From Dyadobacter pollutisoli (GTDB lineage: Bacteria; Bacteroidota; Bacteroidia; Cytophagales; Spirosomataceae), in assembly GCF_026625565.1 (NCBI RefSeq), contig NZ_CP112998.1, positions 126,501 through 190,500 of the forward strand: DNA of 64,000 nucleotides. The letters run 5' to 3'. The notes beneath the pieces were generated by a model. That model saw nothing but the letters and a program-made list of their open reading frames with translations, made no database searches and was not told the origin of the DNA. The position numbers and the translations under genes are program-made. How positions within the stretch are numbered: the stretch's first letter is position 1; each line of letters starts with the position of its first letter. Of the stretch, positions 53,295-62,291 are shown piece by piece.

Positions 53295-54068
53295 TCAGCC
53301 CCTGTTCTTTTGTTTAATATAAAGGATATAATTCAAAACCGTGAATAGCACGAAATATCCCCCTGACCAACCATAGATATTCACATTGGGATCAATACGG
53401 TTATCATGGATCAAAAATTGCATTGAGCAATAAGTATACGGTAACAAAAAGCCATACTTCCAGGTTACAGCAATGAGCGACGCAATGACCATTGCAAAGC
53501 CAACGCCGATTGGAATCATGAAATTCCGGATGTGGATACTAAGCAGATATTGCAAAGAGAGGATCGGTAGGCTGTAAAGAAAGAATTTGGCATTTCCGGT
53601 CAAAAACCCCTGGTAGGGAAAATCCTGTTTAGGAAATGGTACATCTGCATAAAGTGGCGCTGGTAAAATGCCAGTCAGAACTATCCCTAAATTGAAAAGA
53701 AGAAAAAATTGGATCAACAAGGTGATCGTGATGCAAAATTTAGCAAAAAAGAGGACTGTGAAACTTTGCGGCGTAGTGTGCACTTGTTTCCAACAATTGT
53801 TGCGGTATTCGATCTGAGCGATTAGACTAGCTGTTAAAATAATTCCAACGGGTAACACAAAAATGGACATATAATTCCAACATTGACTGTAAAGCAGATT
53901 CCAGATCTTTCCCGAGGAATTGCTCCCGATCAATTTCTCCGCCTCCAACATTCTTTTAATCAGCACAATGGCAGGAATGAAAAGTGCGCCGAAAAGTGTG
54001 AGCCAGGAAGCGGAGCTACGCTTTTTCTTGATCCACTCGCTTTGAAAACTGTGTAAGATTACCATCAT
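53295..54068 (-). CDS. ABC-2 permease (lantibiotic-immunity type)
   Basis: 257 residues with six predicted helices. 'QSEWIKKKRSSASWLTLFGALFIPAIVLIKR' and 'AQIEYRNNCWKQVHTTPQSFTVLFFAKFCITITLLIQFFLLFNLGIVLTG' match ABC2_membrane_4 permeases such as LanE/LanG. Start overlaps the ATPase stop, so they are translationally coupled. The pair plus LytTR system resembles bacitracin/lantibiotic resistance modules. Confidence 0.85.
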   Translation of the reverse strand: MMVILHSFQSEWIKKKRSSASWLTLFGALFIPAIVLIKRMLEAEKLIGSNSSGKIWNLLYSQCWNYMSIFVLPVGIILTASLIAQIEYRNNCWKQVHTTPQSFTVLFFAKFCITITLLIQFFLLFNLGIVLTGILPAPLYADVPFPKQDFPYQGFLTGNAKFFLYSLPILSLQYLLSIHIRNFMIPIGVGFAMVIASLIAVTWKYGFLLPYTYCSMQFLIHDNRIDPNVNIYGWSGGYFVLFTVLNYILYIKQKNRG

Positions 54069-54973
54069 TAGTTGCCGATCAGGTCTATAAAAATGCTTTC
54101 AAGATCTTTGTTATTACCACTGATACTGTACACTGAAACGTCGGCGCCCAACAGCTCACGGTTCATTTCATCGATCTGAGATTTTGGCAAATTGGGCGTT
54201 ATCAGTTTGTTTTCATCGAGTTTCTCCGCATTATGCCTACCACTAAGAGTTTCCATTGCTTTTGCTGCATTGCTCGTATTCCAAATTACTTTTGAAGTTT
54301 GCCTGCTTTTGGCCATCAGGTCATCGAGCGCACCCTCGTAAATCAGCTGACCCTTGTTTATGATTCCAACGTGGCTTACAAGTTTTTCCATTTCAGAAAG
54401 TAAATGGCTGGAAACAAGTATCGAAATTCCGTGCTGTTGATTCATTCTGCTCAACATTTCACGTATTTCGAGCATACCGCTGGGATCCAGTCCATTTGTT
54501 GGCTCATCCAGGATCAAAAAGCTTGGATTGTGTAGCAAAGCAATGGCAATTCCAAGCCGCTGCTTCATTCCTAGTGAAAAACGGCCCACTTTTTTATCAG
54601 CTGTCCGCGATAACCCAACCAGTTCGAGGACCTGATCAATTCGTTCTTTACGGCATTGATAGAGTTTCTGGAAAACCAATAAGTTTTCGACTGCGGTAAG
54701 ATGCCCGTATAAAGATGGACTGTCGATCAAACTCCCAATTTGTTTTAGGATGGAGACCCGGTTTTGTTCCAGCGGCTTACCATAAATATGGATCTGGCCA
54801 GTCTGTTTTTTGATTAATCCGAGGATAAGCTTGAGCGTGGTGGTTTTCCCTGCGCCGTTCGGGCCAAAGAATCCGTAGATACTTCCTTGCGGAACTCGCA
54901 AGGTAAGTTCATTTACAACACGATCGCCCCTACCAAATTGATGGCATAAGCCATTGGTTTGTATTATGTACAT
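54068..54973 (-). CDS. ABC transporter ATP-binding protein (LanF/BcrA type)
   Basis: 301 residues from the ATG at 54973 (MYIIQTNGLCHQFGRGDRVVNEL); the frame is open to 55102, but the added part is not protein-like. Walker A 'GPNGAGKTT', signature 'FSLGMKQRLGIAIALL', Walker B 'FLILDEPTNGLDP' and the switch His in 'ILVSSHLLSEME' are intact. The C-terminal 80 residues are the tail typical of BcrA-like ATPases. First gene of a four-gene operon running to 51539. Confidence 0.93.
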   Translation of the reverse strand: MYIIQTNGLCHQFGRGDRVVNELTLRVPQGSIYGFFGPNGAGKTTTLKLILGLIKKQTGQIHIYGKPLEQNRVSILKQIGSLIDSPSLYGHLTAVENLLVFQKLYQCRKERIDQVLELVGLSRTADKKVGRFSLGMKQRLGIAIALLHNPSFLILDEPTNGLDPSGMLEIREMLSRMNQQHGISILVSSHLLSEMEKLVSHVGIINKGQLIYEGALDDLMAKSRQTSKVIWNTSNAAKAMETLSGRHNAEKLDENKLITPNLPKSQIDEMNRELLGADVSVYSISGNNKDLESIFIDLIGN

Positions 54974-55288
54974 TTTACAAATGGTTAATTGAACAGTCCA
55001 AATGTAAAAGCCACCATTTCTGGGACTCCAAATATTCTGCCAAATGAACCAAAGTATCTGCAAGACGGGATAAATTAGAATTGAATCCCGTCTTGATGAC
55101 AACTAATCGGTGTCGCGAGAGAGGCTCAACGAGATTATGGATGACACTTAGTTATGGTCAGCTAACGGTCGTTATCAGATAGGTCAAGCAGGTCAGCTAA
55201 ATGATGTTTCATCTCTAGAAGTCTTCAATACTATAAATAATCAAGAAGATCAGCATATTGGTGGATATCTGAAAAAAGGTCTTTATCA

Positions 55289-55376
55289 GTCTCAAAAAAA
55301 CGTCCCAATTTTGATCCAAATGACATTCGGGTTGCTCCGATGGATTATTCTCTTGAGAGTAGGGTTTCGTGAGATT
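55289..55376 (+). repeat. Array element J (88 bp)
   Basis: Left end GTCTCAAAAAAACGTCCC, right end GTAGGGTTTCGTGAGATT. It matches element M at 59156 almost base for base across the whole interior, the only such close pair. Lies in the gap 54974-55462, which otherwise holds the ABC operon promoter. Confidence 0.85.
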
Positions 55377-55462
55377 GACAGAATTAGCTTCAAGTAACCC
55401 CTTTCGTGTTAAAAAGCAGAACACAAAACAAGACATGCGTCCTTTATCGTAATATGGCAGGT

Positions 55463-56110
55463 CTAATACCTAGGTTGGCCGTCGTTATCTGTTGGCCTAA
55501 CGATCGTGGCCTTGTCCTCTCCGGTCCAATAATATAGCCTGTAAAAGTTTCCAGTCATTGCAGAAACTATTTTTTGGAGTTCCTTATCCAACTCCGAACA
55601 ATTAAGGTTCTTGTCCCATCGCGCACGTGTATCAGAGTAAAAGTAAACGTACCAGGCCACATCTCCTTCTTTGGTTCCAGGTGCGACAATCCAACTGCCA
55701 TTTGTCGCGCGAATATTATTCAAAATTTGAATTGATTTTTCTTTTGGAAGTTGACCATCGAACCAGGTGCTGTCGACCAGTCCTTTGCCGGTTACTCTAA
55801 ATTTAAACAACCCCCAAGATGGTTTACAGTCGGGAATTTCTGCACCTACACCAGGGGATAGTATATCATCTAAGCTTTTGCCGGATGCTTCAGAAAACCG
55901 AAAATTTTCCGGTTTAATGTTTGATCTATCTCTAACCGGTGATTTGTGCGGGGCGAGCGGCTCAAATCCCGGCTTTGGAAATAAACCGATATTTTCCGGA
56001 GATGTAATTGGTTTCGAATTCTGAGCAAATACGGAAAATCCGCAGAAAATAATAACACAAAAAGTAACGAGTTCCTTTCGGACAATGCGTTCCAACAGTT
56101 CCATATACAA
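55463..56110 (-). CDS. Exported protein with TonB-C-like domain
   Basis: 215 residues (or 213 from the second ATG). Signal peptide through 'FSVFAQNS'. The mature C-terminal region ('CKPSWGLFKFRVTGKGLVDSTWFDGQLPKEKSIQILNNIRATNGSWIV') is reminiscent of the energy-transducer/TonB C-terminal fold found in stand-alone Bacteroidota proteins, although the match is weak. No N-terminal membrane anchor for TonB function. Only gene between elements J and K. Confidence 0.65.
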   Translation of the reverse strand: MYMELLERIVRKELVTFCVIIFCGFSVFAQNSKPITSPENIGLFPKPGFEPLAPHKSPVRDRSNIKPENFRFSEASGKSLDDILSPGVGAEIPDCKPSWGLFKFRVTGKGLVDSTWFDGQLPKEKSIQILNNIRATNGSWIVAPGTKEGDVAWYVYFYSDTRARWDKNLNCSELDKELQKIVSAMTGNFYRLYYWTGEDKATIVRPTDNDGQPRY

Positions 56111-56619
56111 AATCGTTTAACCATCCAATTGGTACTGGTCCCCAAAAGTCCCCTTGTCCTGCCACGTAGCAATCATGATATATCCCAAATTAATATATAA
56201 ATAAATGATATATAATAACATTGTCCAAGAAAAGGTCGGAACTTTTGACATAGACTCAATTCCAGAAACTTGAACGGCTGACATGTGAACTATTTGTAAT
56301 GAGTGAAACTGGTGAGGTGTAGCCTATGCACATAAATGTGGGTCTTAAAAGACGGAACCTGTGAGACGTGGCAGTAAGTATGTTTTGACCAACTAAGACT
56401 TTCGTTTACAGCTTGATTCTGGTCAAAACATTAATCTCGTTTACAATGAACTGTATTCATCGACATTGATTTTGCTCGTTCACCTTACAGCAGTCGCAGG
56501 TTGCGTCAGGAGAAATGATCCTAAATGTAATTTTGAAACGTTTTGGAAACTCTTCGACAAATGCCCACTTTGAAGCCAGGCAGGTTGACCGGAAAAGACA
56601 GTATGATACTTACCGGCCA
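56111..56619. other. Gap of 500 bp, no supported gene
   Basis: Contains an AT-rich promoter zone near 56170-56220. A weak AACCTGTGAGACG at about 56355 might be a worn right end of an array element. Short frames here lack coding character. Confidence 0.35.
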
Positions 56620-56710
56620 AAGGTCAACTCTGCGACCACTCAGGAACTACGGCGAAACTGGGCAGGCAGGCGTGGGCGCTATGTCACAAGTTCCAGCGTT
56701 TTGTGAGTTT
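56620..56710 (+). repeat. Array element K (about 90 bp)
   Basis: Left end near GGTCAACTCTGCGACC; right end TGTCACAAGTTC, CAGC, GTTTTGTGAG. Directly precedes the intact zinc-ribbon cassette; the sequence after it matches the sequence after element D. Confidence 0.7.
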
Positions 56711-56781
56711 GGTAAATTTGTTCGGATTATTTCCTGTTAACTATTAATTATTTGTTCATATACCACTCATAAGTTGACACT

Positions 56782-57246
56782 ATGCAGGCACGTAGTACTA
56801 ATGGTTACACCACTTTTCTAAGTGAATTCACAAAGACTATTTATGTCGTCTGCCCTTCTTGTAGACACCAGGGAATTGTCACGACATCTGGGTTCAGTGA
56901 AAGAGATTACAGGGTAATCTGCCAGCAATGTGGATACAATAAATCAGTACAACCTTCAAAATTTATAATTGGAGGTGCAGGTGACCCTTATTTCGGCTTA
57001 CCTCTCTGGTTGACAACATCGTCAGGTGCAAATCAGGTTTGGGCGTACAATTATGAGCATCTTGCATTTATGAAGTCGCATAGTGAGGCTAAGCATCGGG
57101 AACGCAATGGCCCCGAGATTTGGAATTCAAGCCTGGGAAGTAGGCTACCTAAGTGGATGTTGAGCAGAAGGAACAGGATTGATATCTTACAAGCGATAAA
57201 CCGCCTAGAACATATGGACTACAAAACTCGAATAAAAAATAGGTAA
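56782..57246 (+). CDS. Zinc-ribbon protein, intact copy
   Basis: 154 residues, cytosolic. Two C-x2-C pairs ('YVVCPSCRHQGIVTTSGFSERDYRVICQQCGYNK') form a TFIIB-like zinc ribbon, followed by 'GDPYFGLPLWLTTSSGANQVWAYNYEHLAFMKSHSEAKHRERN' and a basic C-terminus ('LPKWMLSRRNRIDILQAINRLEHMDYKTRIKNR'). Function unknown; possibly nucleic-acid binding. A truncated paralogue stands at 31670. Single gene between elements K and L. Confidence 0.8.
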   Translation: MQARSTNGYTTFLSEFTKTIYVVCPSCRHQGIVTTSGFSERDYRVICQQCGYNKSVQPSKFIIGGAGDPYFGLPLWLTTSSGANQVWAYNYEHLAFMKSHSEAKHRERNGPEIWNSSLGSRLPKWMLSRRNRIDILQAINRLEHMDYKTRIKNR

Positions 57247-57270
57247 AACTAGCGGGTAGCATAATACAAT

Positions 57271-57357
57271 ATCTCACAAAACTTCCGAAACTTGTGGCGA
57301 TCTGGGAAAGATAACGCCAAGGGGGGGCCTGTCTCACGTTCGAGCGTTTTCTGAGAC
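57271..57357 (+). repeat. Array element L (87 bp)
   Basis: Left end ATCTCACAAAACTTCC is nearly the inverse of its right end GTTTTCTGAGAC. The inner arm GTCTCACGTTC and centre GAGC are canonical (57331-57345). This copy shows the three-arm structure best. Confidence 0.85.
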
Positions 57358-57663
57358 AATTATTCTAAGGTTTTGATAACAAACCTTTGATCTTTCGCAC
57401 TTTGTAAAGATACAGGTCGCACAATTATTCTTCCCACTTTTTAGTTGTGGGCGATCATTGTTTTAAACGTCCGAAATTGAACAAGAAATTTCAGCACATA
57501 TCCTTCTGAGTGCAAAATAGCGGGTTTTTAGTTGTGGTATTAGATTTGAACAATACCTAATGGCTATGTGGATAATCGATTGATTGTCCGGTAACAAGAC
57601 GGAGCAAAATGCTCTAACCGATCTTCTAAAATAGCATTGTTCAACCTATACTAACAATCTGTT

Positions 57664-59004
57664 ATGACTCTTATTCGAGGGGCTCTATGCTTAATTATTT
57701 CCTTATTATACGTAAGCACATCAGGTCTTGCCCAGCCTGCCACTGATCCTGTGATAATGAGTCAGCCTCTCACTAAAATGCTTATTGACAGTATGGAGCG
57801 TGCTTTAAATCGGTTTTATATTTTCCCCGACAAAGCAGCCTTAATGAGCGACAAATTGCAAACAAAATTCAAACAGGGCCAATACCGTACAATCACGAAT
57901 CCAAACAAGCTGGCGGCTCAATTGGGCCAGGATCTGCAATCAGTTTATGCGGATGGTCATATGTTTGTGCGCTATGATCCGGATTTTGCCAGGGAGTTAA
58001 CGGAGATTGATCCGAACAGGAGAAGAATCGAGGATTCACTCGCTCTGATCGACGCAGTGGACGAAAATTTCGGTTTAAATAAAGTGGAAATTTTGGACGG
58101 TAACATTGGTTATCTGCCGGTTTACAGCTTTACCTCATTTACCGAACAGGCACGGCCGTCTTTTGTCTCGGCCTTACGTTTCCTTTCCCAAACGCGAGCG
58201 CTGATCCTTGATATGCGTTACAATGGAGGTGGTAGTCCGGAAATGGTGAGCCAACTGGGCAGCTACTTTTTTTCTATTCGAACGCCTTTTACGACCATTG
58301 AAAACCGGGTCAGGGATTCTACGTTTGTATATTGGGCGGATCCGTCCAAGGCAGATGGCTTGTACTTATCCATGCCGGTTTATATTCTGACCAGTCACAG
58401 CACGTTTTCGGCCGCCGAAGACTTCAGTTACAGTATGCAGCAAGCCAAACGAGCGCTGATCGTAGGTGACACGACAGGAGGTGGAGCACATCCGGCAAGG
58501 CCATTTCAACTCGGCCAGGGTTTTTTGATTAATCTACCGTTCGCACAATCCATAAACCCGTATTCCAAAACCAATTGGGAGGGCATCGGTGTAGTACCTG
58601 ATATTCCTACGCAGTCCGGCGGTGCATTGGAAAAAACCCAGGAGCTGATCTTGACAACAGCGATGGAGCAAACGTCAAGTGATGTGCAAAAAAGAAAACT
58701 ACAATGGGCCGTTCGCGAGCTAAAAGCCCGCCAGCATCAATTTGTTGTTGCTGCGAATGCATTTGCCAAGTATACAGGTGACTATGACGGCTTGTTGGTC
58801 TATGTGAGCAATAGTAAGCTATGGTGTAAAAACACGGGCCGGGGCAATGAAATTACTTCCCTTAGTCCAATTATGGAGGATTGGTTTACGCTCAACGAAC
58901 AGGTTCATTTCCAGTTCATAAAGGGTCCTGCTGGTCAGATGTCCGGTTTGAAAATGCATTGGCGCGATGGACGGGAAACGCCGGTTGACAAAATTGAAAA
59001 TTAA
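57664..59004 (+). CDS. Exported S41-family (IRBP/tail-specific) peptidase
   Basis: 446 residues. Signal peptide through 'TSGLAQ'. An N-terminal helical IRBP-type domain ('KMLIDSMERALNRFYIFPDKAALMSDKLQ') precedes the catalytic core: 'GNIGYLPVYSF', 'RALILDMRYNGGGSPEMV', nucleophile region 'VYILTSHSTFSAAEDFSYSMQ' and 'LIVGDTTGGGAHP'. No PDZ domain is visible. The C-terminal 90 residues are beta-rich. Single gene between elements L and M. Confidence 0.9.
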   Translation: MTLIRGALCLIISLLYVSTSGLAQPATDPVIMSQPLTKMLIDSMERALNRFYIFPDKAALMSDKLQTKFKQGQYRTITNPNKLAAQLGQDLQSVYADGHMFVRYDPDFARELTEIDPNRRRIEDSLALIDAVDENFGLNKVEILDGNIGYLPVYSFTSFTEQARPSFVSALRFLSQTRALILDMRYNGGGSPEMVSQLGSYFFSIRTPFTTIENRVRDSTFVYWADPSKADGLYLSMPVYILTSHSTFSAAEDFSYSMQQAKRALIVGDTTGGGAHPARPFQLGQGFLINLPFAQSINPYSKTNWEGIGVVPDIPTQSGGALEKTQELILTTAMEQTSSDVQKRKLQWAVRELKARQHQFVVAANAFAKYTGDYDGLLVYVSNSKLWCKNTGRGNEITSLSPIMEDWFTLNEQVHFQFIKGPAGQMSGLKMHWRDGRETPVDKIEN

Positions 59005-59155
59005 AGCCAGTAACGCCGTGCTGATACAATCAAGCAGACGGCGCAGCTGCCCGGTTTAACAGACTGTTTCCTCGCCACAGGTGATTGGCAAAACAATCCT
59101 CAGTTATATGTCAGTGAATTTGGAAAAGGCAGTTCCCCAGGCTTTTACTTTTTCT

Positions 59156-59242
59156 GTCTCACGAAACGTCCCAATTTTGATCCAAATGACATTCGGGTTG
59201 CTCCGATGGATTATTCTCTTGAGAGTAGGGTTTTTGTGAGAA
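59156..59242 (+). repeat. Array element M (87 bp)
   Basis: Left end GTCTCACGAAACGTCCC, right end GTAGGGTTTTTGTGAGAA. The interior is practically identical to element J 3.9 kb upstream, which implies recent copying of the element. Confidence 0.85.
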
Positions 59243-59296
59243 GAGAGAGCATTAATTGGCAAGCGCAAAAGCCCCATATTTGATTACTGTTCGGCT

Positions 59297-59731
59297 TCAT
59301 TGTTTGATGAATTGGTAGTTTATTGTAGTCGTTTTGCCCCATGCAGATCGGGGAATGTCATAGGGAGAAGTTTCTAAGTGATATTGTCCATCTGTAAACA
59401 CGTATACTCTATAGTGCTGATTATCAATTTTGATTTGCGAAGTGCTCCTGCTGGCAATACTAATCTGTTTGGTGTCCTCCGGGGCAACCTGGGACAGTTG
59501 GTACATGCCATTCCTGTCACTTTCAGCCGTGATACTGAAAGTGTCATAGCCTGAAAAGCCCTTAAGGTTGGAACCCGATAACCTCAATCCCGCTCCTTCC
59601 AGTGGATCACCATTTTCATCGATGATTCTACCTGTAACGATAGTAGGTGTAGAAGGTAGGCTGTCCTTGCAGGAAACCAGCACAGCTATTGGGGCCAAGC
59701 TTAAAATTTTGAGGAATGGACGCCTTTCCAT
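59297..59731 (-). CDS. Tat-type lipoprotein with carboxypeptidase-regulatory-like domain
   Basis: 144 residues. 'MERRPFLKILSLAPIAVLVSCKDS' combines an RRxFLK twin-arginine motif with a lipobox, so Tat export followed by lipidation is likely. The body is one transthyretin-like CarboxypepD_reg domain ('IVTGRIIDENGDPLEGAGLRLSGSN', 'AESDRNGMYQLSQVAPEDTKQISI'). Role unknown. Only gene between elements M and N, reading against the element orientation. Confidence 0.75.
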   Translation of the reverse strand: MERRPFLKILSLAPIAVLVSCKDSLPSTPTIVTGRIIDENGDPLEGAGLRLSGSNLKGFSGYDTFSITAESDRNGMYQLSQVAPEDTKQISIASRSTSQIKIDNQHYRVYVFTDGQYHLETSPYDIPRSAWGKTTTINYQFIKQ

Positions 59732-59926
59732 TTCTATTGTATCAGTTTCGATTAATCTAGCAATTCATTGATAAAACAGCCAACGGGCTAATGCTACTTA
59801 TGCCGCTGCTAATTGATGTTAATCCCTCTTGTCTAGCCTCTGCTTACACGAATGAAAGCACTCAATAGTTTGTAAATACTATCATACAAGGTACCTTGAT
59901 CATGTTTCAGTTTACCGCATAAACTA

Positions 59927-60015
59927 GTCTCAAAAAACGTCCTAAATCTGATTCATTAGGAGGGCTGCCAATACGGTCGTAGGATACAGTACCAAGAAAA
60001 GAGTGTTTTGTGAGA
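59927..60015 (+). repeat. Array element N (89 bp)
   Basis: Left end GTCTCAAAAAACGTCC, right end GAGTGTTTTGTGAGAAT; the interior differs from J and M. Lies in the 500-bp gap 59732-60231, in which I see no gene. Confidence 0.8.
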
Positions 60016-60231
60016 ATAGCTTTTCATTATTCAATTAGAAAGTTAAGGAGAACTCTCAGGCTTATTGCTTTTTGAGCCGATGAAAATTGCCGTAAGGGAT
60101 GACGGCTGCATCGGGTAAAATTGTTATTTAAATCGCTCTAACCGGTAGGACTGGCAGAAAGACAAAGGCTTCGGATTTAGTCTTTGAAGCCTAAAATTCC
60201 AGTTTGTATATTCCCACCGTTAATAAACAAT

Positions 60232-60753
60232 ATGCCAACCGTAGAAATTGCATCGATTAACTCGACAAAACTTGGGCTAGACCAGGTCGACTTTGATATT
60301 GCAATAATTGAAGAAAACAAACTTGAAAGTCACCGTGGACTTTTCTACGATATATTACAGCAACAAGATGGAGTCATTGTTCATTTGGGGAACCCGGACT
60401 TCAAAAATGATAAAGAAGGTGGCTTTTTTGCAGGGCAAATAATAGATTGGAGTATAGATAGCTGTGAATATATTGAACTTCCTGAATACAGCGCAGATGA
60501 CTTAGAGTATAATGGCGGAGCTAACCAACAATTCGTTTTTAAATTTTTAGAACAGTATATATCTGATATTGATAGATTACTCAAAATCGCGCTTGACAAA
60601 TCGCCAGTCAAAAAAATCTATTTTCTAACTGATTATCAATTTGGACCTGATAAGGGAAACATAGAGGATATATACACAATTAACGACTTTTGGACGCAAC
60701 ACAACGAAAACGGGTTAATTTTGAACACCATGTATGAAATGCATGGATTATAA
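60232..60753 (+). CDS. Acidic cytosolic protein of unknown function
   Basis: 173 residues from the ATG at 60232 (MPTVEIASINSTKLGLDQVDFDIAIIEENKLESHRGLFYDILQQ); the longer frame from 60184 adds a non-protein-like start. No signal peptide. The C-terminal 'SDIDRLLKIALDKSPVKKIYFLTDYQFGPDKGNIEDIYTINDFWTQHNENGLILNTMYEM' is well structured. Reminiscent of small immunity or toxin-partner proteins but not recognised. Single gene between element N and half element O. Confidence 0.7.
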   Translation: MPTVEIASINSTKLGLDQVDFDIAIIEENKLESHRGLFYDILQQQDGVIVHLGNPDFKNDKEGGFFAGQIIDWSIDSCEYIELPEYSADDLEYNGGANQQFVFKFLEQYISDIDRLLKIALDKSPVKKIYFLTDYQFGPDKGNIEDIYTINDFWTQHNENGLILNTMYEMHGL

Positions 60754-60796
60754 GAGACATCAGACTATGAAACCACCAATCGCAGTTGCTGTATGA

Positions 60797-60858
60797 CCAT
60801 CTCATATAACGTCGGAAAATTGTGACTGGTTTAAGTCATGATGAAAAGGGAATCTTTT
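60797..60858 (+). repeat. Array element O, left half
   Basis: ATCTCATATAACGTCGG matches the left ends of elements C and N. No right end follows before the serine hydrolase stop at 60859, so the copy seems truncated. Confidence 0.45.
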
Positions 60859-61941
60859 CTAATCTTTTGTTTCTAACGCTTGAAATAATTTACTGAGTAT
60901 AAAATATGCCCTCATGTGGGGGTACCAATTGCCATATGCACCAGAAGTAATGGCGATGACCATATTTTCTTTGGGAACAACCACCAAATGATTTCCGCCA
61001 TTTCCAGATGCCCAGAGATAGTTTACTTCTCTTGTTCCAAATTTTCTTTTAGACCTGTACCATAGCATCCCATATTCGTCGGCCAAAGGATTATAATCCC
61101 CTATGGCAGTAGAGTGTTCATTCAGTAGACGATTCATATAATCATAATCGACTAATTGCTTATTCCCCCATTTTCCGTTATTAGCAACCAACAAACCTAA
61201 CTTTGCAAAGTCCAGCGTGGAAATGTAAAGATTGCCGGCAGCACCAGTCTGATTTGCTGCGTTGGTGTACCAGTAAAACTCTTTAATTTCCATGGGGGAA
61301 AAAACTTTTTGCCTTGCAAAATCCCTCAGGCTCATGCCAGATTTTTCTTCAATGATAGCTCCAATCAAAACAGCATTGATATCCGCATAGACCCATTTTT
61401 CACCTGGCTTGCTGGATAATGGAACGCTTAACAAATAGTTTAACCATTCGTCCTTTGCCACCCATTTCCCTTCACTACCCTCCGTTTTAGGGTTATCAGA
61501 ATCTGCATCTAAACCCGAAACCATATTCAGCAGATGGATCAGCTTGACCTTTTTATAATCTTCGTGCATGGAAGGGTACTTCTCCTTGGAAAAGAAAGAG
61601 TAAACATCCTGATCTAGATTTTGTACCAATCCGTCTTTAATTGCCACGCCCAGGAGCAAAGCTGTAATACTCTTTCCTGCAGACCGGATATCATGTATGT
61701 GATTCCGCCAAAATGTATTAAAGTAATTCTCAATTACAATTTTATTGTCTTTAATAACAATCAATCCCCGAAAATCTCTTTGAGTGAATTTGGAAAGTGT
61801 GTCATTAAGAGCATCAATGGAATCTTTGTTGAAACCGGCGTCTCCCGGGCTAATGACAGGAAGATTGGAAATAGCTTTCATTTGTGCATGTGCGGAGAAG
61901 GATAGACACAAAAGAAAGAGGAAACAGAATTTTCGCTTCAT
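60859..61941 (-). CDS. Exported serine hydrolase (beta-lactamase family)
   Basis: 360 residues. Signal peptide through 'SFSAHAQ'. Ser87-x-x-Lys90 in 'DIRSAGKSITALLLG' is the nucleophile motif, Tyr in 'KWVYADINAVLIGAIIEE' the general base, and 'WASGNGGNHLVVVPKENMVIAITSG' the final strand. Class C-like, EstB/6-aminohexanoate-dimer-hydrolase-type layout. Not closely similar to the serine hydrolase at 49700, so independent acquisition. Between half element O and element P. Confidence 0.92.
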   Translation of the reverse strand: MKRKFCFLFLLCLSFSAHAQMKAISNLPVISPGDAGFNKDSIDALNDTLSKFTQRDFRGLIVIKDNKIVIENYFNTFWRNHIHDIRSAGKSITALLLGVAIKDGLVQNLDQDVYSFFSKEKYPSMHEDYKKVKLIHLLNMVSGLDADSDNPKTEGSEGKWVAKDEWLNYLLSVPLSSKPGEKWVYADINAVLIGAIIEEKSGMSLRDFARQKVFSPMEIKEFYWYTNAANQTGAAGNLYISTLDFAKLGLLVANNGKWGNKQLVDYDYMNRLLNEHSTAIGDYNPLADEYGMLWYRSKRKFGTREVNYLWASGNGGNHLVVVPKENMVIAITSGAYGNWYPHMRAYFILSKLFQALETKD

Positions 61942-62158
61942 GCTTCTAATGGAGTTTAGTGGGCAATAGATATCATCAAGCGCCCACCAGTGCCATATTG
62001 GCCAAGCTTATTTAGAGCAGGATCTAGTGGTCAAGCAGGCCAAGACATCAAGCTCTACTTTGTGGATTGCCTTAGAGTGATGAAAGAACGCAAAGTAAAC
62101 AACTTCTTAGCAAACTTGAAGGCTACTTTTACCTAAAAAGTTATGCTTCCTTACCAAT

Positions 62159-62238
62159 GTCTCTAAGCGTGGAAATTGAGTTTGACGTGGGCAGGCGGGT
62201 AAGGGCCATTGTCTCAGGTTCGAGCGTTTCATGAGATT
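62159..62238 (+). repeat. Array element P (80 bp)
   Basis: Left end GTCTCTAAGCGTGG; compact right site GTCTCAGGTTC, GAGC, GTTTCATGAGATT (62211-62238). In the 350-bp gap 61942-62291, which otherwise holds the serine hydrolase promoter. Confidence 0.8.
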
Positions 62239-62291
62239 GATAAATTTACAGTCCGATAACAATATTGATGCTAATTGGAAGCTACATTAGT

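Noticed and set aside
54974..55102. N-terminal 43-codon extension of the ABC ATPase
   Set aside because: Homologous ATPases begin near MYIIQTNGL; the extension is low-quality coding sequence.
31095..62238. Array elements as simple transcription terminators
   Set aside because: They keep one orientation independent of the strand of neighbouring genes, some lie upstream of promoters rather than after stops, and no consistent T-run follows.
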